Assembly: GCA_009859145.1 (NCBI GenBank)
Contig: VRVR01000041.1
Span: 186,001-250,000 of the forward strand
DNA length: 64,000 nt
Direction of reading: 5' to 3'
Source of the DNA: Andalucia godoyi
Lineage: Eukaryota; Discoba; Jakobea; Jakobida; Andaluciidae
Shown here: positions 61,270-64,000 of the stretch, one piece after another
How the letters are laid out: each line of letters begins with the position of its first letter
Position numbering within the stretch: position 1 is the stretch's first letter
Notes under the pieces: model-generated
Databases searched by the model: none
What the model saw: only the letters and a program-made list of their open reading frames with translations
Told to the model about the DNA's origin: nothing
Translations under genes and position numbers: made by a program

Positions 61270-62718
61270 TTAAAGCGACTTTCCAATCTGGACGGCACTC
61301 TGCAGGGCTTTGGTATCGATCCTAAGATATCCCAGTTTGACGGCCGCGTAGCCGCCAAGAACGAACGCTGAGGAAACAGTGAGCCACTTTGCCCCGCAGA
61401 TCAGCCGCGAAACTGCTCGGTCATGCTCCTGTGCAAGATCGCGGGCCTCCGAGTAGCGCAGATTCGGCGAAAACGTGACCATGGTGTACTTTGGGATCCA
61501 GTACGACGGAAACATGCGATGGAGGAACTTCTCCACCTTGAGACGCTGCTGAAACCAATAGTTGGCAGTCTTGTCGCGCATCTCATAGTAGTTCTCCAGC
61601 GCAAGGTCTGCGATGGAGTCCCCATCTGGCTTTCGAAGTGATGTGTACTTCTCCAATGCATCGGAGAGTTGGAGGGAGCTGCGCAGCAGCTCATCGAGAA
61701 CACGCACATCCTCGAGTCCCGCATTGCATCCCTGGCCGAAGAACGGAACCACGGCATGGGCAGCATCGCCAACAAGCACTCCACAGCCATGATGATACGG
61801 TTCGCATCGGATCGTCGCAAGATTTGACGTTGGATTCTCAAAAAAGTCATGTTCCAACGTTGGCATAAGCTGCGAAGCGTCCGGAAACACTCGATTGAAG
61901 AATTCTCGCACAACGGTCTTGTCTTTCATCTCCTCGTCGCGTTTGCCCTCCAAACTTTCAAAGAGCTCAAAAGGCGCAAACAACGTGCAAGTAAAGTCTC
62001 CTCCAGGGTTCGGTAGTGCAATCATCATGAAGTTTCCGCGCGGCCAAATGTGCAGCGCATGCTTCTCCATCAAGAACGACCCATCCGCACCAGCCGGGAT
62101 CACGAGCTCCTTGTACCCATGTGTAATGTACGATTGATTATAGTTCATACGGGTGTCTCGCATAATGGCTTTTCGAACCGCAGAAAACGCGCCGTCTGCT
62201 CCAACAATCAAGTCACAGCCTTCCAGCGACACTGTGCGCTCCGGGTTGGAAGCACCGAACTGCGCGACACCCCGGCGGCAGTCAAATCCAATTCCCTTGT
62301 GCCCAAACGCAATGCGCACGTTTTGCTGCTTCTCCACTTCATTTAAGATAGTCTCATTGAGCAGCCGGCGCGATACAGACATGATGCCCTGTCCCTTTTC
62401 GCCATAGGGAACATACTTGAGGGTGCCGTCGACAGAATGCAGCATTCTTCCTTCCATCAGTATCCCAACTGACCGAAGCGAGGATGCAAGCCCGACCTTT
62501 TCAAGCGCAAGAAGCCCGCGGTCAGAAAGGGCAAGGTTGATCGATCGACCGCGTGCGTTCGGATCCGAGCGCCAGTCTGAGCGGGCTTCAAACACTTGCA
62601 CGTCATACCCTTGCTTCGACAAGCACAGCGCAGCCAAACAGCCAACGGGACCAGCCCCAGCTACAACAGCCTTTGGACGACTCTTCGGTTCCACGGGCAG
62701 ATTCTCTCTGATGCTCAT
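61270..62718 (-). CDS. KMO: Kynurenine 3-monooxygenase
   Basis: 482 residues. FAD-dependent hydroxylase that converts kynurenine to 3-hydroxykynurenine with NADPH and O2, on the outer mitochondrial membrane in other eukaryotes. FAD loop AVVAGAGPVGCLAALCLSKQ, RSINLALSDRGLLALEKVGL, GIMSVSRRLLNETIL, GADGAFSAVRKAI and VLVGDAAHAVVPFFGQGCNA are typical; the C-terminal WLTVSSAFVLGGYAAVKLGY is the membrane anchor. The ATG at 62718 is the first of the frame with a normal N-terminus. It implies a tryptophan-to-quinolinate (de novo NAD) or tryptophan catabolic pathway. Confidence 0.96.
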   Translation of the reverse strand: MSIRENLPVEPKSRPKAVVAGAGPVGCLAALCLSKQGYDVQVFEARSDWRSDPNARGRSINLALSDRGLLALEKVGLASSLRSVGILMEGRMLHSVDGTLKYVPYGEKGQGIMSVSRRLLNETILNEVEKQQNVRIAFGHKGIGFDCRRGVAQFGASNPERTVSLEGCDLIVGADGAFSAVRKAIMRDTRMNYNQSYITHGYKELVIPAGADGSFLMEKHALHIWPRGNFMMIALPNPGGDFTCTLFAPFELFESLEGKRDEEMKDKTVVREFFNRVFPDASQLMPTLEHDFFENPTSNLATIRCEPYHHGCGVLVGDAAHAVVPFFGQGCNAGLEDVRVLDELLRSSLQLSDALEKYTSLRKPDGDSIADLALENYYEMRDKTANYWFQQRLKVEKFLHRMFPSYWIPKYTMVTFSPNLRYSEARDLAQEHDRAVSRLICGAKWLTVSSAFVLGGYAAVKLGYLRIDTKALQSAVQIGKSL

Positions 62719-63293
62719 TTCCCCTGCTTCCCTCCAAAAAAACACTGTCGTTAAACGTTCTTGTCTCTTCAACGCGGGACTGCATAAAAGTCGAACCACA
62801 AAGGCACACCAGAAACACCCTTCTGCGAAAAATAGACACGCTATTGGGAAAGAGGCCTTTGACTGCTACGACTGTTTTGGGGGAGTACGAAATTTCCGAC
62901 GACGACAGGGTGACGCAGCGACCCTAACACACCGAACGGCAAAAGCCGCAAGTGGAGTTGCTGAAGATGCGACTCGGGCGATAAAGCGATGGAGTGCTGC
63001 GAGACAAAACGCCAGCAGTCAACAGATCCGTTGCATTGCGCAAGATTCCGACGCTGGGACCTTTGGGGCTGTCGAGTGTCGGAAACTCGGATGTCGGGCG
63101 ATGAACGAAAGTGCACCTTCTGCAGCTGTAAATAAATCAAAAAAATGATAATAAATGCGGACTCTGAATTTCCCGTGAAATTGTTGGTGAGGTTTGCGAG
63201 GTGATTGTCGAAACTCGGGAGACAGCAGGAACGAAGAACAGAACAAGCAAAAAAAAGAAGGGAAACAAAAAAAAAAAAAAAAACAGTTTGAGA
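62719..63293. other. Divergent intergenic region between KMO and the aminopeptidase
   Basis: All three plus frames have stretches without stops (62860-63140), but none starts with a supported ATG or shows a motif. It ends in an A17 run just before the aminopeptidase start. Confidence 0.45.
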
Positions 63294-64000
63294 ATGCGGC
63301 GGCTGTTGGTGTTGCAAAGCGCATGGAGCGGAAGATGTTTGTACAGTTCGCTGCCCCGAGTGGCTCTCGCGCAGCCGCACTGGACGTCGCATCCACACAT
63401 TTTGCCTCGACCGAACATGATCACACCGGGAATCTCTTCACAGGAATTCCAGGAACGGCGGACAAAGCTTGCGAGTGCACTTCCGAATGATTGCTTGTTT
63501 CTGGTTCCCGGATACCCTACTCGATACGTTTCCCACGACATTCCGTATCCATTCCGCCAGGAAACCGATATGTTCTACTTTACTGGATTTCAAGAACCGA
63601 ACTCCATGTTTGCGGCAATCAAGTCGAAATCTGGAGACAATGTGAAGTTTATCATGTTTGTGAGAGCAAAGGAACCGCACGAGGAACTGTGGGAGGGCCC
63701 TCGAGCGGGCGTTGAAGTCGCTGCTCGCGAGTTTGGGATCGAGGAGGTCCATTCTTTCGCAGACTTTGCCGCCGTTTTGGAACCGCATCTTGCGAGCAGC
63801 AAGTGCATTTCGTTCAACCAAAATGCCTCGCCAGAGGTTACAGCAACGGTAGCTCGCCTACTCCGGACCACATGGCGGGAAGATCGACTGCTGGTGAGCG
63901 CAAGTGCGCTGACTCACCGCATCCGAGCTGTGAAATCGTCAGCGGAAATAGAACTGATGCGAGATTCTTGTGAGATTGCAGCTCAAGCATTTCAGGCTGT
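63294..64000 (+). CDS. Xaa-Pro aminopeptidase, XPNPEP3/ICP55 type, 5' part (runs off the right edge)
   Basis: ATG at 63294 opens a frame with no stop to the window end (235 codons). An Arg-rich leader MRRLLVLQSAWSGRCLYSSL suggests mitochondrial targeting; MITPGISSQEFQERRTKLAS and IPYPFRQETDMFYFTGFQEP are the diagnostic N-terminal domain motifs of aminopeptidase P3/ICP55, and HRIRAVKSSAEIELMRDSCE begins the pita-bread catalytic domain. The metal ligands lie outside the window. ICP55 removes one residue from imported mitochondrial proteins after the processing peptidase. Confidence 0.93.
   Translation, partial: MRRLLVLQSAWSGRCLYSSLPRVALAQPHWTSHPHILPRPNMITPGISSQEFQERRTKLASALPNDCLFLVPGYPTRYVSHDIPYPFRQETDMFYFTGFQEPNSMFAAIKSKSGDNVKFIMFVRAKEPHEELWEGPRAGVEVAAREFGIEEVHSFADFAAVLEPHLASSKCISFNQNASPEVTATVARLLRTTWREDRLLVSASALTHRIRAVKSSAEIELMRDSCEIAAQAFQA

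Noticed and set aside
62841-63398. Minus-strand ORFs opposite the aminopeptidase 5' end
   Set aside because: They run through the poly-A/poly-T tract and overlap a gene with clear homology.

Overview
The window is nuclear DNA of a eukaryote, most likely a free-living, ciliated, intron-poor protist. Supporting signs are two nuclear-type tRNA-Phe genes, spliceosomal introns starting GTATGT, cytosolic ribosomal protein uS8, nucleus-encoded mitochondrial ribosomal proteins (bL9m, uS17m), a small-Tim chaperone, GCN2, VPS15, a NEK kinase, an A/B-type cyclin and the radial-spoke protein IQUB. Kynurenine 3-monooxygenase and a DAF-36/Neverland-type Rieske oxygenase argue against a land plant. The sequence alone does not fix the lineage. 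Genes are dense, lie on both strands and show no operon logic. Coding DNA has balanced composition; the gaps are A/T-rich and full of microsatellites.

Left third (1-22 kb): the 5' part of an unrecognised low-complexity protein (minus, runs off the left edge); Rieske sterol-desaturase-like oxygenase; NOXRED1-like dehydrogenase; glyoxalase II; RPS15A; a two-exon EAF6/MEAF6 (NuA4 subunit); an unknown 401-residue protein; a RluA-type pseudouridine synthase; the large eIF2-alpha kinase GCN2; threonine dehydratase; an isopenicillin-N-synthase-like dioxygenase.

Middle third (22-46 kb): an ARM-repeat protein; a NEK kinase; an acid-ceramidase/NAAA-like amidase flanked by two identical, oppositely oriented tRNA-Phe genes; RBM26/27-like RNA-binding protein; renalase-like FAD oxidoreductase; a two-exon cyclin; a three-exon gene for an unrecognised protein of about 1086 residues; IQUB; bL9m and uS17m head to head.

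Right third (46-64 kb): VPS15; an unknown small protein; glucosamine-6-phosphate N-acetyltransferase; a coiled-coil protein; Tim8; a SET-domain methyltransferase; a two-exon SLX4 with three UBZ-type fingers; a frameshifted Fanzor (eukaryotic TnpB) relic; a soluble cytochrome b5; kynurenine 3-monooxygenase; and the 5' part of an XPNPEP3/ICP55-type aminopeptidase that runs off the right edge.

The most interesting non-routine items are the decayed Fanzor locus (58.6-60.2 kb), two families of short dispersed elements that look like structured RNAs or mobile/promoter modules (one with compensatory base changes in a hairpin), a microsatellite-encoded SQ cluster in SLX4, and the repeated placement of microsatellites directly in front of start codons.
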